Notes: generated by a model from the letters alone, not told the origin. A stretch of 64,000 nt of DNA from Lutjanus erythropterus (GCA_020091685.1 CM034606.1:35049874-35113873), one strand, 5' to 3'; numbered from the stretch's first letter, positions 1 through 12,823 are shown. Translations and numbers: made by a program.

Positions 1-600
1 CACCAGCTAGTCTTCCTAGGGTCTGAAACCAGTTCATCATATTCATCATATATAGAAAATACCATATCTGTGTTAGTTCATCATGTGTGCACCTCTAATT
101 GTGTTAAATTAAGAAAGTGATCCTTTAACTTTTCTTTGTTCATTCATACAGTGGAAGTACATGGAGTGAAAATACAGTGCACATAACATTTTACTTTGGT
201 AGCATATGCAGTAAATAATTTATTTTACAGCTGCTGTGAGAAATTTATGGTGCCCTGAGGTGCAAAAGAAAAAAAATGAACAACAGAAGAAATAAACTTA
301 TAATAACATAAGATAGCAAGAAACAAATCATTGACAAAACAAATCCACAAAATGCAAACACATATTGTTGATTGACATAAAGTCAACTGTTTCATTTCAT
401 ATGGATAATTATTGATAAGAGAGACTTTGCCAATCCAGACCAATCAAAAGACAACACAACTTATGCATTTTCAAAGACCAGATGGAATAAGGAGCAGCTT
501 AATAAACTGCCTGATTTCATGGCAGCTTTTATAAAAAGTTGCAGGAACAAGTGAAAATTGCAAAAGAAAATTTGGATTATTTTTTCATTTAATTCATTAA
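1..600. other. Intronic sequence of rnf166, no gene seen
   Basis: AT-rich sequence upstream of the L1 fragment. Because rnf166 exons lie downstream on the plus strand and its RING-encoding exons are not in the window, this is inferred to be intron. No splice-bounded exon was recognised. The last part may still belong to a decayed portion of the L1 element, because the L1 reading frame opens immediately after a stop at 598-600. Confidence 0.45.
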
Positions 601-1820
601 AAATTAAAGGCTGAATGTGTGACAAGGTGGAAAAGAATAGAAATAGGGACAATAGACACTGAAGTACGAAATCTAATAACACATAAAGGATTATTGAACA
701 AATTAGGTAATCAATTGGATGTAATAACCAAAACTACAGTTGAAATATGGAATACAGTTGTTGAAAGGTATAAATTGGAGAAAGAGACCAAAATTCTGAG
801 CTGGTTTGCATTTGATTCTAGGTTTGTACCTGGTAGGAACGATAACGGGTTCAAGGAATGGGTGAAAAAAGGCATCACTGCAATATGCACAGTGGTTGAA
901 CGGGGTAAGCTGCAGAGTTTTGAAAAGTTAAGGGATAAATTTGGATTTGATGAACGCGAACGATATCAGTATTTACAAATGAGGGATTATTATGAGAAGG
1001 AGATAAAAACTGACAGAGACAATGAAATTATTGAGGTATTCCGGAAAGCTTATGAGGGGGGAAAATGCAGAGTAGTCTCAGCTCTATATAGAAGTTTGAT
1101 GTCATATAGAAAGACTTCCTCTCTTTACATAAAAGAAAAATGGGAAAAGGAGCTGAAGGAACAAATAACTGAGGAAGAATGGTTTAATATTTGTAAAATG
1201 CAGTGCACGTCCACTAGCTCTAGGATTTGGAGAGAATTCAATTGGAAAAATATGATCAGATTTTTTATAACTCCAAAGATTAGGAAGGAACTGGTGTTTA
1301 ACCAACAACCATGTTGGAGATCATGTGGTCACATGGATGTGCATCATACACACATATTTTGGTCTTGCCAAAAGATAAAAGGATACTGGGATAAGATATG
1401 GTGGGGTTTAAGAAAAATAATAGGATATGAGATACCCAAAACATGCAAGATACTCTACTTGGGAAATCTGACACAAAACACAATACAAAAAGAGGATGAG
1501 TACCTTGTAAAAGTACTGTTAATGGCAAGTAAAAAAGCAATTACAAGATTATGGTATAAAGTGGAACCACTGACAGAGGAGCAGTGGATGTGCATTGTGG
1601 AAGAGATATTTGTAATGGAGAAACTTACACATAAACTGAGATTACAAGAGGCACAATTTAATGAAAAATGGACTGATTATAGAACACAAGAAGAGGACAC
1701 CACCACCACCGCTGGTGACATTGACATAAGGATAACTGCTTGATGATGTATGTATGTTGCGCCCTGACAATGTAATTATAGAAGGACAATTTTCAATAAA
1801 ATATAAGTTAAAAAAAAAAT
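601..1820 (+). mobile_element. 5'-truncated L1-type LINE, C-terminal part of ORF2
   Basis: One uninterrupted frame runs from 601 to the stop at 1741-1743, about 380 codons, with no ATG at its start, so the element is cut at its 5' end. The protein looks like the region after the reverse transcriptase domain of fish L1/Tx1-like ORF2. It has the block RFFITPKIRKE, then a CCHC-like cluster (CWRSCGHMDVHHTHIFWSC) typical of the LINE zinc knuckle, then WDKIWWGLRKIIGYE. A short 3'UTR follows, with AATAAA near 1795 and an A-run at about 1810-1819. It lies in the sense orientation inside an rnf166 intron. The intact frame suggests a fairly recent insertion or one of the better preserved copies. It cannot be active without the reverse transcriptase and endonuclease portions. 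Confidence 0.85.
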
Positions 1821-1912
1821 CAAAGGCATCTTGTTCCAGGGAGAATGAAATCACACTCCTTCTAAGTGAGTATTCTAACTAACCTTACCAAAAATGACAA
1901 AAATCTACTTTA

Positions 1913-1956
1913 TTTGAAGAAGAAGAAGAAGAAGGAGAAGGAGAAGAAGAAGAAGA
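1913..1956. repeat. (GAA)n microsatellite
   Basis: Purine-rich GAA/GGA triplet array about 90 bases downstream of the L1 poly(A) tail, in the same rnf166 intron. Confidence 0.8.
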
Positions 1957-2403
1957 GCCCCAAAGAAGCAGAACCTTTTGGAGCTCAAGCTCAGTCAAAA
2001 CAGAGAAAATTATAAAAGTGCACAGAGCATTGATAAGTGTCAGCAACAATGACAAATGTGTTCTTGTCAGTATGCGAGACAAAACAAAAAATGAATCAAA
2101 AAAAAGTGGTGAATACAAGGCTGCAAGGTTGCACAGAATTCAGGGGATTGGTTGAATTTGCTGAACTTCCTGGAGGGACTGTAATGTCTGTTTTTACACG
2201 AATCTGTTCAGCTTGTAGGTTAACCAGATATAACAAGTTATGATTGAAATATAAATGATGTTGGAGATGTGGATGAAGTATGAACAGCTGATGAGTCTGA
2301 CTCAGTTAGATCCTCTGTGATGATGACACCAAATAAAACTAATGAGGCTGCTGTGACAAAATGGAACGTTTAATATCGTGTTCTTGTATTCTTGTGTTCT
2401 CAG

Positions 2404-5400
2404 GTGGCTCTGGTAAAGATGAGGTCCCACATTGCTTCCTGTTCTAAAGTCCAGGAGCAGATAGCCAACTGTCCCAAGTTTGTCCCCGTGGTCCCCACCT
2501 CCCAACCTATACCAAGGTACACACACTCTGAACGCTGCTGTGCTCAGCTGACTGAAAAAACAACATATGTTCCCGTTAGCATTTTCACATTATGTTCATA
2601 ACACTCTCCAGCCGCTCTGAAATGCCTCAGCAGTCGAGAACAGGCAAAATCCCTCCACAGCTCCTATGAGTCTCAGCCACAGAGGCCATCAGAGCCTCGC
2701 TGGAGCTCTGAGTTGTTGTATTTAAACTAAATGATCATGTTTTGTTGTTTATTCCTGGTTAAAATTACAGGATGCTCACATTTTGATGCCCAGCGCAGGA
2801 AAAGATGCTCATTTATTTTGTATGGACAGAAAAGCCCAGTTTCATGTTTCAGTTTAAAGAAACTCTCTGTGGGAAAACACAGACGGCAGTTTGAAAGCTG
2901 CACTGTGTCTCTATAACTCTGCAACCCAGGACAGACTGAATATATTTCATTCTTTATGTATTAGGGCAGAATGATTTAGAAAAAATATCTTGTTTTGATC
3001 ATTTTGACTGATATTGCAACTGTGATATTAGAAGCAATGATCATTTTTACATCATTATTCTTGTTGTGATTGAAAAACATGTTAAAATGACTGTGGTGTG
3101 ATGTGTTTTGGAGGAATCTGAACCAAATGAACACATTCATTCATTTAAATGTTTTTTGACACATTTTGTCTTTAACAAACACTGTAGCAGAAAGCCAAAT
3201 TGCGATGTTGATACATTTCTGGGTTAATCGTGCCGCCCTAATATGTATGCTGACTCGCTTTATTACAGACACTTGCTAACTCACAAATGAAATATATGTA
3301 TGTGTGTGTCTTTCTCCCATATGTAGCAATATTCCTAACCGGTCAACATTCGTGTGTCCGTTCTGTGGAGCCAGAAACCTGGACCAGCAGGAACTGGTGA
3401 AGCACTGTATGGACAACCACCGCAATGACCCTAATAAAGTGGTAAGAGGACATTACAAGAAGAAGTTCCCAAACCTTTTCAGCTTGAGTGCCAAAACAGA
3501 AATTTGATGTCTCCTCTTGACCCAAACTTTCCACATTAGGGACAAGCCTGTGAGGACAGAATGTCAGTCGCAACTAGTAAGATCACATCAGCAATCACAG
3601 CTAACACTGACAAGTAATGTTAGCTAGCTATCTAGCAGCACTCTAGTCACCAGCTAGCGGACACATGAAACAGACAGTTCCAATGCTACACAAACAAACA
3701 CATGACAGGCTGTCAAAACACCGTCTCTTCAAAGTCTCTTCTCTGCACAGGAAAAGTTCGTTTCAGTTGCTCTGAAGTGAGAGTGCTTTTTCTGGAGATG
3801 TCTGTCCAATTAACATCATTTTTAAGCTGTCATTACTGAGCCCGTCCCCACATAAAACACACTGAGGCCTCTCATCTGCAGTTTGAATGGCTCTGATGAA
3901 GCCGACGTTGTATTTTCTTTTCGTTGTGTTTTCACTTTGACATCATGCATGTGATGGAGCATGAGGGAGTCATAAAAGTCACACTCGACGTTACCTCAGC
4001 CAGAGCGCATGGACATGTTTCCTGTCCAGGTTCGTGTGAAGACAGAGAGGGGTGGGGTGGGGTGGCTGCCGCTTTACCATCTGTTTCCTCATTTTAATGA
4101 GGAAAATAAATTCGCATATCAGAACATTGTTATGTCTTTTACTCTGTCAATTGGTGACCCAATAAAAATGCATCCATGACCTATGTTTGGAAACTCATGA
4201 TCATCAGTTAGCAGAAGTGCTTCCACTCTGTCTTTATTGTGTGAACATTTTCACAAACCTGGAACAACATTTACCCTTTTTTCAATAAAGTTTTGGGGGG
4301 CAGGAGTGTCATCTGAACTCACACTGCACACAAAACTCAGATCCAACTGTCAAACTAGACAGTGCTGATCAAATATAGATCAAGATTCTGTTACCACATC
4401 GCCTGTTTCTCAAATAAAATGTTTTCAGAAACACATTTTATTGACTGTTTTGTTGTGAAACTACAAAGATTGTAACCAGGTTGTAGCCATTCTGGCTCTC
4501 TCTTAGAGAAGGGAACCCCAGACCTGTGAAAGATCTTGCGAGAGGGATCGTTTTAACCCCAATTATGATCTTTCCTCAACCATAACCAGCTGTTGTCTGT
4601 CTCTAAACCTTCCAGGATCTTAAACAAAGCATCGTCGCATCCAGAGTTTGCTCCTAGACATGACCATTTCCTGAAAGTCAGATCAAACTATCAGACTGAT
4701 CAGTGCAGATCAGAAACAGATCAATATTCTGTTACTACATTGCCGACTGTTACGCAGGGAAGACCAGGAGCTGTATGCATGCTCATGCATGAGCATGCAT
4801 ATGTGGCTGCCCTAAATAATGACAAAGACCAAGGGAAGTGATGTCATTCTCTGCTCAGGAAGGCAATAATCCACTGTATCTTAACAACAGCTCTGTAGCT
4901 GACTTTAAAGAACCAGATTTGTGTGGAACCATGTGGGGCAGGTTCAGATAAGGTCAGCAGAGTGAACACATCTGTGACGGTGGTTTTTATCCAAATCACA
5001 AAAGTAGTCAAAGCCTGCTGTTCAGTTCAGTTCACTGTTTGATTGACGTACACGTGTGTCTGTAGGTGTGTCCGGTGTGTTCAGCCATGCCATGGGGAGA
5101 CCCCAGCTACAAGAGCTCCAACTTCCTCCAGCACCTCCTCCACAGACACAAGTTCTCTTATGACACCTTTGTTGTAAGTTTTTTTTTTTTTTCTTTTTAA
5201 AACACTTATTCTTGAGAACTGGGACAAACCAAGGGAGTTTTGAGGGGTTTTGATTTTTAATCTTCAATTCTGCTGGAAAATATATTTTAAAATATCAAAC
5301 TTTTGGTTATTATGCCTCCGCCCGCCGAAGGTGCCGGGCCAGAGGCATACTGTTCTCCAGTTGTCTGGCCGTACAAGATTTGGTGCAAATCCGTCCTTCC

Positions 5401-7032
5401 GTCTGTCCGTCACAGATTTTTGTTTGCGCAATAACTTTTGAACGGGTGGACGGATTTGCACCAAATCTTGTGTGCTAACACTCTATAACAGGTACATGAA
5501 CTGATTAAATTTTGGAGACCAACGCTTTCGAGGTGGCCGCAAAATGGCCACCTGACAGACCTGTCTCTAAAAACACATTTATGCCAATAACTTGGTCAAT
5601 TTTAAAGCTTTTTTATATTTGACTTTGATATATTTTTGAATAACTATGTTGGATACTATTAGGTAATAAAGGTAATAGCTCTTTCCTTGCAATCTTTTCT
5701 CATTAACTGTATACTGTATCAATAGAGCCATAATTCTCAAACTCCTGGGACACTTGCAAATAGGATTTATAATGAATCAATCAGGTGTAGGGAACACAAA
5801 AAGTTACAGTTGTATGAAACTGTTGCAGGCGGAGGCATCAGAATCGAAGCTTTAGTGTTGACTTCTACCTGTTTTCATTAAACCTTGTAACAGACCAACC
5901 TCCCAGTGCAGCCATTCTCAAACTTGTGAATCTGCTGTGACCAAAACTTGATCACAACTGTGATCAACATGCATAATTAATCATATCAGTGACAAAATTT
6001 AGGATATGTTCTGGCGTGAATGTGACGGGTCACCAAATACAGTGTAACACCTGTTAAACCAGGTCAAATAAATGAAGAATAACACAGAATTTTAATCCCA
6101 TGTCTTAGTTTTATCAGTTCTGATTACGTTTATAAAATGAATCATAAATATCTACTGCCATTTTCAAACTAAAAGTTGAAACTTAAAAAAGTTTTACTTA
6201 TTTTTCATGACCTCTCACTGATCAAGGGAATCTGCATTATAGTGATTAAATTTTTTATTAAATATAGACAGAGTTGACAGTGTTACTTTTTTCATTTCAT
6301 ATCACAGTCATAGTGAGTAACCATTTTATTTTTTTAAAATAAGAAAAATCAAAATACACATTTTTAAACCATAATTCTTATTTAGCTTTGATTTAGAAGA
6401 GCTACAGAGTCGACATGTTATGATTGAGACACATCTGATAGAAATATTGAATTCATTTGTCAAAAAATATAAAGTTTACCAGTGTTTGAGCAGTATTCCT
6501 GCCTTTTCTAAACCAGGAAGTGAGACAGGGGTCCTGAGGGTATAGCTAACACTATTTATGCCTGTTTAAATCATGTTTTTGTAAAAATCTGACAGAATTG
6601 ATAGAAGAAAATAGATTTTAAAACAAAGATAATTATAATAGCACATTTCTACACCTATGTTATCAGTAGGTATTGTTAGTTTTAGATTTTCAAGGCTTTT
6701 AACACATTTTTAAATTGAAATAAATGTGTATTCTTGTCTGGGACGAGGCTTTTTTCTGGCACAGAGCAAGTTTAGAAATTAAAAAAAAAAAAAGCAAACC
6801 AAAACATTTCAGAAATTACATATATATCATACATATATAAATTGTTAAAGAAGAAATTTTCACCAAAAAAATGTGTTTTTTTTGGTAGGACATGAGTGAA
6901 ATATTCTCTGTTTATTATCGTGTGTTATGCAGTGACTAGAAGAGGTTTATTTTTGTGTTTTGTCAGGACTACAGCATCGATGAAGAGGCAGCACTGCAGG
7001 CAGCTCTGGCACTGTCACTGGCTGAAAACTGA
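2404..7032 (+). CDS. rnf166: RING finger protein 166, last four coding exons (E3 ubiquitin ligase, partial)
   Basis: Coding exons are 2404-2516, 3327-3441, 5066-5173 and 6967-7032 (TGA at 7030-7032), all with AG/GT borders and phases that join exactly. They give the last 133 residues. The first exon has [16 protein letters not shown] and [12 protein letters not shown]. The second has a C2H2-type finger, [18 protein letters not shown]. The third has a further [11 protein letters not shown]...HLLHRH zinc-binding segment. The last encodes [18 protein letters not shown], a ubiquitin-interacting motif. This order matches RNF166, an E3 ligase linked in mammals to xenophagy and antiviral signalling. 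The related RNF114 has the same layout but diverges in these segments. The RING-encoding exons must lie left of the window. The nearest clean AATAAA downstream is 9199-9204, but the true 3' end is uncertain. Confidence 0.93.
2962..3240. mobile_element. hAT-type MITE in rnf166 intron
   Basis: A 279-bp element starting TAGGGCAGAATGATT and ending AATCGTGCCGCCCTA, so the ends are imperfect inverted repeats. It is flanked by an 8-bp duplication, TTATGTAT on the left and ATATGTAT on the right (7 of 8 match), the size made by hAT transposases. A sibling lies at about 58388-58668. Confidence 0.7.
3442..5065. other. rnf166 intron, no further gene
   Basis: Intron between the second and third exons seen. 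It contains two related stretches (about 4316-4405 and 4659-4752, both with CAGATC...GATCAA...ATTCTGTTAC) and a perfect 28-bp palindrome at 4774-4801. No other exon was found. Confidence 0.6.
4774..4801. repeat. Perfect 28-bp palindrome
   Basis: The sequence reads identically on both strands with no spacer. It is built of nested ATGCAT and GCTCATGCATGAGC units, and base pairing stops at 4773/4802. Confidence 0.9.
5309..5839. mobile_element. MITE with ATGCCTCCGCC inverted ends
   Basis: The left end ATGCCTCCGCC (about 5311) and the right end GGCGGAGGCAT (about 5828-5838) are exact inverted repeats around some 530 bp of non-coding DNA. The interior has a second inverted pair, CAAGATTTGGTGCAAATCCG and CGGATTTGCACCAAATCTTG, near 5368 and 5452. 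It is inserted in rnf166 intron 3. The related downstream copy at 9525-10065 lacks it. Confidence 0.7.
6180..6815. repeat. rnf166 intron segment with a second copy at 9600-10065
   Basis: Long matches to the downstream segment include ACCATAATTCTTATTTAGCT, GAGACACATCTGATAGAAAT and GCAAACCAAAACATTTCA, in the same order and orientation. This makes it one half of a local duplication. Confidence 0.8.
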
Positions 7033-8004
7033 CAACAGTCACACCACCATCATCATCATCATCCTCATCCACTCCACTGTCACTGCACTGCTGCTGCTCC
7101 TCCATGGCTCAGAAGGTATCATCCAGCCAACAGACACACCTGACCCAGCCAGACTCACACTGTCTCACACTCCATTTTTCACGGCAAGGATGTTTTGTGT
7201 TGGTGGAGCAGTCAAGCTACAAAACAAAAGCAGAAGTTTGGAGGTGTCTTCTCTGCTTCATTTCGATTCGGTGATTTGAAGACAAAGTGGATCCAGATGA
7301 GCTACGTTAAAAACGCGTCACACATTGACTTTAAAAATCCCAACTACAGCATGGGAACAGTCTGTCCTCTCCATCTGGACCTCTGCAGCATGAAGGGCTA
7401 CCTCGTCAGAAAAAAGCCTCATCTTTGAAGCCCGCTGACTCTGAAAACCCTCATCAGTGGTTCAGGTCACTTTGCTTGGAAATCCTCACTGTGAGCGACT
7501 TGGTCGATGTTCAGTCTGAGAAATAGTGAGCGGCGACACCGGCTCCACAGAGCGGGGATCAAGTTCGAACAGGCAAATTCATTTTTTTGAGAAGTTAACA
7601 TACAGAAGCTAGTCCACAAGGCCTAATTAGGAAACATTTTACAAAGGTAAGCTGATAACATTCTAATATAAAACACAATGAATCAATCGCTCCTCTGCTC
7701 ATCAGTTGATTTGTTGAGTTTTGCACTCAGCAGATCGAACAAAATCTATCAGTTAGAAAAGCAGCACTGTCAGGCTTGTTGACTGTGTACACAGGTTTGT
7801 CCTGTTCTTCAGCTCTGTAGGACGTGACAGGCCTTCAGGAGACTTGTTGACTGAGCTGCTCGTTGTGTGGTTTTACAGTAACAAGTCCATGTCATCTTCT
7901 AACAGTCACAGTCAAGAGGTTAGAGGTGAGGATCTCCCATAGGTGGCGTCAGAGCATCACACAGGGAAAGGCTACAATCATATGAATTTTCATGTTGCAA
8001 AAGA
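7033..8004 (+). other. rnf166: Probable rnf166 3'UTR or flank
   Basis: Moderate-complexity sequence directly after the rnf166 stop codon, with no reading frame resembling a protein. Part is expected to be 3'UTR, but no clear poly(A) signal falls within it. Confidence 0.4.
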
Positions 8005-8790
8005 AATCTTGATAACACCTTCTAAGAGGGTCTATGTCTATAATACATTAGAAACACATTCATAGAACATTATAATATATCTATAAGGCTTTATAAAACA
8101 ATTTGTAAACATTTGTAATCATGCATGACAACTTCTAAAAAGGTTTATAAAGTATTCTAAGTGGTGGACTTACAATATTACATGTTCACCATTCATAATG
8201 CTTTATAACTCCTCACATAGCACATTGTTAGTCTTACAACAACTTTAGCCAGTGATAAGGACACATAGAGAACTGCTCTAATGTTTCATAACAAATTAAA
8301 AATTTAAATTTCTAAGATGGATTAATGTCTTATGAACATCAATAATACACCGTAGCGTGACTTTCTCAGCTCTAAGTAGGGTGGCACCACTGTATAAGGT
8401 TATTAGCAATTGTGTGACCATTTTGGCAAGGAGCTATAAAGCATTATGAATGCTGAACTTATAATATGTTATGTACACCACCTCTTATAACACTTTATAA
8501 ACCTTCATATAAGTGCTGAACCTATGATACTTGATGTCCGCCACCACTTATAAGAGGTTATAAGCCTTCTTATAAGTGTTAAACCTATAATACATAATGT
8601 CCATCACCACTTGTGATATGTTATATAACTTGTGAGTTAAGCACTTATAAGACATTATGTCCAGTACTTATAATACTTTGTAAACTTAATATAGAAATGT
8701 CTAAATAGTTTTATTAAGCCTTATACATGCATGTAGATGTCTCATAAATGTGTTTATAATGCATTATAGTCACACCCTTCATAGAAATCT
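8005..8790. repeat. AT-rich palindromic repeat (TTATAATGCATTATA family)
   Basis: Starts near GATAACACCTTCTAAGAGG and ends near CACACCCTTCATAGAAATC. The interior repeats variants of CTTATAATACATTATGTCCACCACTTATAA. Similar sequence occurs at 41750-42215 and at the right end of 38586-39632. It is probably a non-autonomous DNA transposon; I cannot assign the superfamily. Confidence 0.6.
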
Positions 8791-9524
8791 CCTTGCTCCT
8801 CTATTATCTGTCCTCATAGTCTCACTGACTGAGCTAATCTGGCGGTCCACACTACTGCATGGACGTGTTATGAATGTTCTGCCTGCACTGTTCATGTTTG
8901 ACACGGCTCTTGTGACAGACAGACGTTCAGACTCTGGAGAGGACGCACAGACTGACAGTTGTCTCTGTAATATTAGACTGAGAAGACTGTCCTGTATTGT
9001 ACATCTGCTGCAGAACATGTGTGACTATATGATAAAGTGAGGTATAAATACTATACACACAGATCACAGGAATATTTTAAAATATTACAATCAAAACAGT
9101 GACATTAATCAAAAGTAAGCTCACCTTTAAGTTGTATTGATTTTTATCTTGTTCTATTTTATTGTTGTTTTCTATGCACACAGAAATGGAATTTGTTAAA
9201 TAAACCACTTAGGAAGCGAAGTACACGTTTCGAAGGTGATGGACTGAAATGATTCTCCTCAGATTTCTATCAGCAGCTGGAGGAAAATACTGGTTTGTCT
9301 TGAGGCTGAAATGTTCTAGAAACTGTTTTTGATGAGATTGATGATATCTGATATGGCTGGTAAAGGGACATACCGCCCAGATCAGTCTCTTTAATGACCT
9401 CTACCTTCTCAGTCCTGTTACTGGCAGCTTTGTGCATACTGCTGCACCACAGCACTGTGGAACCACAGGCCTCAGTCTCTCCTGATGTGTCTCCCCAAAA
9501 TAACCTGTGTTTTATGTTTGCCAC

Positions 9525-10065
9525 TCACTCATTCTTGAGAACTGGGACAAAACCATTTTACTCTTCAGTGGCTATTAAATCTTGTAACAGACCAACCTCC
9601 TAGAGATTACATTTTTTTATTAAATGTAAACGTCAACTCTGTCAGATAGAAAATCTACCAGGGTTGACAATGTTCCATTTTTGTCATTTCACAGCATAGT
9701 CATAGTTTTTTTTAATTTAATCAAAATACACATTTTTAACCATAATTCTTATTTAGCTTTGATTTAGAAGGACTACATGTTGACATGTTATGGTCGAGAC
9801 ACATCTGATAGAAATATTGAATCAGTTTGTCTAAAAAATGAACAGTCTTCCTGCCTTTTTTAAACCAGTAAGTGAGACAAGGGTCCTTAGGGTATAGCTA
9901 ACCATTTTATGTCTGATTAAATCATGTTTTTGTTAAAAAATTGAAAGGATTTTAACACATTTTTAAATTGTCTGAAGTTGTGAATTCCTGTCTGAGATGA
10001 GGCTGTTTTTGTTTAGAAATGACAAAAATGAAAGCAAACCAAAACATTTCATAAACTACTAATAA
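9525..10065. repeat. Partial duplicate of rnf166 intron 3
   Basis: Begins with ATTCTTGAGAACTGGGACAA, matching 5207-5230. It continues with CTTGTAACAGACCAACCTCC, matching 5885-5905, and then with the long match to 6230-6810. The MITE present in the intron copy is absent here, and so is the intron stretch of about 5905-6235. Confidence 0.8.
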
Positions 10066-12060
10066 TCATCTCGGGGAGACTTAAGCCTAATTTATACTTT
10101 CCACATTCATCTGACAAAGTATAAATTCCATCTTGTGTCCATGTCTGTGAGAGTCTGTAAACTGTCTGCGCCAACAAACACATCTGTGTGTGCAGACACC
10201 CTCTGTCTGTGTCCACATCTGTTGTGGACTTCATAAACTGTAGACATGACAGCTTCAGATCAGTGTGGACTGTTGTGGAAGCGTCCCCTGGGCGCTGTGA
10301 TGGCAGTGTGACAGGACATGGTCAGTCTTGATGTCAGATGCTAACGGCAGGTTGTCAGACTCTGCAATATATCGTCCTCTCTGGAGGGAGCAGCATCGTC
10401 CTAATAATCAGGTTTTCATTACTGTTGTCGACATTCAGTGCACTTTGTTGTCTTCATCAGTGGACTGCAGCAGTTTGTCAGAAGCTGAAAGCACGCTGGG
10501 GTCCGTTGACCCGGCTGGACTTGGAAGTGTTGAAGCGGACAGAGCTGTCAGAGACAGACACACTGACAGGCTGACGTCCAAACCTGAGGGAAAAGCTGAG
10601 TGTGGGACTGATCATCCTGTTTACTGTGATGTTGAACTTGTTGAACTAAATATTTTTTGTCATCATTCTGACATGGCAACACCAACATCTGATAAAAATA
10701 CTGGAAGCTCAGCTGTAGCTCATCATTACTGTCCGTCCCAGCTTCACTGAAGACAGCAGCAGAGACTTAAAGAGGCGACAGACGGTCTTTGAACAGATCA
10801 AACTGCACCCGTGAAGGAAGGGTCATTTGTCTCGTCCATAACAGCCCAGAAAGCCAATAATACCATCCTGAACTCCATCATATGTTAACATTTACAATAA
10901 ACCACACTCACCATCACCCTGAAAAAGCAAAGACTGACAGCTCCTATTTTTTATTCATGTGAATATTTGCACTTCTCAACATTTTTTTCTACCAGATCGA
11001 TGTGTGGATATTAGTTGGAAAAACATCAGACAGGATGCGAGCGCTGGATCGAGGTCTGACCTCCGTCTTACTGCTATCTGCTTCTTCAGCTCTCGCTCCA
11101 AGGAATATTTTTATGATCCATCTGCCAAGATAGAGGAGTATAAAAAGATATATTTTTGGAAAACGTCTCCGTTTCAAACCACTGGACTAATATCAGACAT
11201 GGGTCGGGGACAATGAAGTCGTCACACTTGAATTGCTGTTAACACACATACGCACATACACACACATGAAACTTGTACAGGACTAGAGAGAGTAACTGGT
11301 TTAATACAGATGTTTTTCTATAGTGTAACCAATAGATGGCAGTCTTATTCCAGACATGCAGAGCCATACTGAGACACACACACACACACACACACATACA
11401 CGGAGTCATGCTTTCTATGGAGGCAGTTTGTAGAGAAACAGAAGAATAATCTTGGGTAATGTTTCCACAGGAGGATACATTCATCATTTGCACTTTACTT
11501 CACTCAGTTTTTTAAGGATAGTTGGAAATCTATTTGTATAATCTCAACAATTGTTTAATGATTTTGCTATTAAATTTCATTGTGTTTTGTTAAAAAAGGA
11601 TCTTGTAAATTGTAAAAGGTGTCAGGGGTTTGGAGGTATTTGATAGGAGATGTACCATTAGTTCTGTTTGTGTGACAAAACATTCAAATATTTGTTGACT
11701 GAATACTTAATTTAAATGGGCAGCATGTGCCATTTTTTTTCTTCCAATAGTGTGTTGTGGTCTGAATCATTTGGATTGACTGAGAATGTTCTTTATGCAA
11801 CACCAGAGCTGACAGGATGCAGCCACAGTAAACACAGAGGAGAGGGAGGAAAAACCAACAGTCATTGTGTGATCAGTGGTAAAGGAGGGAAAGATTCCCA
11901 TGTTTATGATGTATGAACATTTCCATCAGCTGATGATTCAGTGCAGCTGTGTCATTACACAGGGTTACAAATATTTTGCATTGACATTATAGATTTACAT
12001 GCTTTAAAACTGAGTTTAGTTACCACAAACGATGGAAAATGTGTCACTTTTCATGTGGAT
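10066..12060. other. Intergenic, no gene recognised
   Basis: Unique-looking sequence with a short (CA)n at 11373-11396. A 140-codon open frame at 10328-10750 has no recognisable domain and looks like chance. No splice-bounded exon was found. Confidence 0.4.
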
Positions 12061-12066
12061 GTCCAG

Positions 12067-12823
12067 TCAGAAGAGGTGAGAAGTTACTAAGCACAAATAC
12101 TTTGCTATTGTGCTTAAGTAGATTTTTCAGGTATCTGTACTTTACTGAGTATTTTACTTGTACTCCCTACATTTGAACACAAATATCTGTTCTTTCTGCC
12201 CACACATTTGCAAAACAGGCTTGTTACTTTAGTTTTAATGCATTTCAGAATATTTAGCATAATTATTTTCTAAGCTGCCTTCCCACAATCAAAAATTGAT
12301 TTCAACCTAAATGGATGGGACAGTAACACACTCAGAAAAGAGAATTTCTTGGTGTATCCATTGTTGTGTATCACGCATGACACATGTAATGAGATCAAAA
12401 TGTTGTAAGACTAAGAAAAGAAGAAAAAAGACTAAAAACAATGTAAAAAGACAAACAAAACAAAGATATAACAAGAAAAAAAATAAGTAAAGCACGTAAC
12501 AAGATGAAAAACAATGTAAAAGATGTAATTAGACAAAAAAGATGTAACAAGAATATAACAATAACATAACCACTATGTAAAAGATGTAATGACTGAATGA
12601 CGAATCAAAACAAAAAATACGTAACAGGATGAAACAGAGAGGCTCAACTGGAGAAAAGGTGAGGGTCACTTAGGTAGTAGTCCTCAGTTCAGATGACTAC
12701 TTTATACTTTGTGTAATTTGAGTACATTTCAGAGCCTGCACTTTAACATTTTTACTGCTTTTCCATAAGTGTCTGTACTTCTACTTAAGTACAGAATGTG
12801 TGTACTTTTTCCACCTCTGCAGT
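12067..12823. mobile_element. Non-autonomous transposon with GGTGGAAAGTA-type ends, containing a degenerate minisatellite
   Basis: The left end AGAGGTGAGAAGTTACTAAG and the right end GTACTTTTTCCACCTCTGCAG are imperfect inverted repeats of the fish element otherwise seen at 44132-45074 and 46108-46573. Inside, 12370-12630 is an array of variants of GATGTAACAAGA and AATGTAAAAGA. Confidence 0.65.

Noticed and set aside
10328-10750. 140-codon open frame downstream of rnf166
   Set aside because: No recognisable domain, no splice context, overlapping frame of similar quality; consistent with chance in non-coding sequence.
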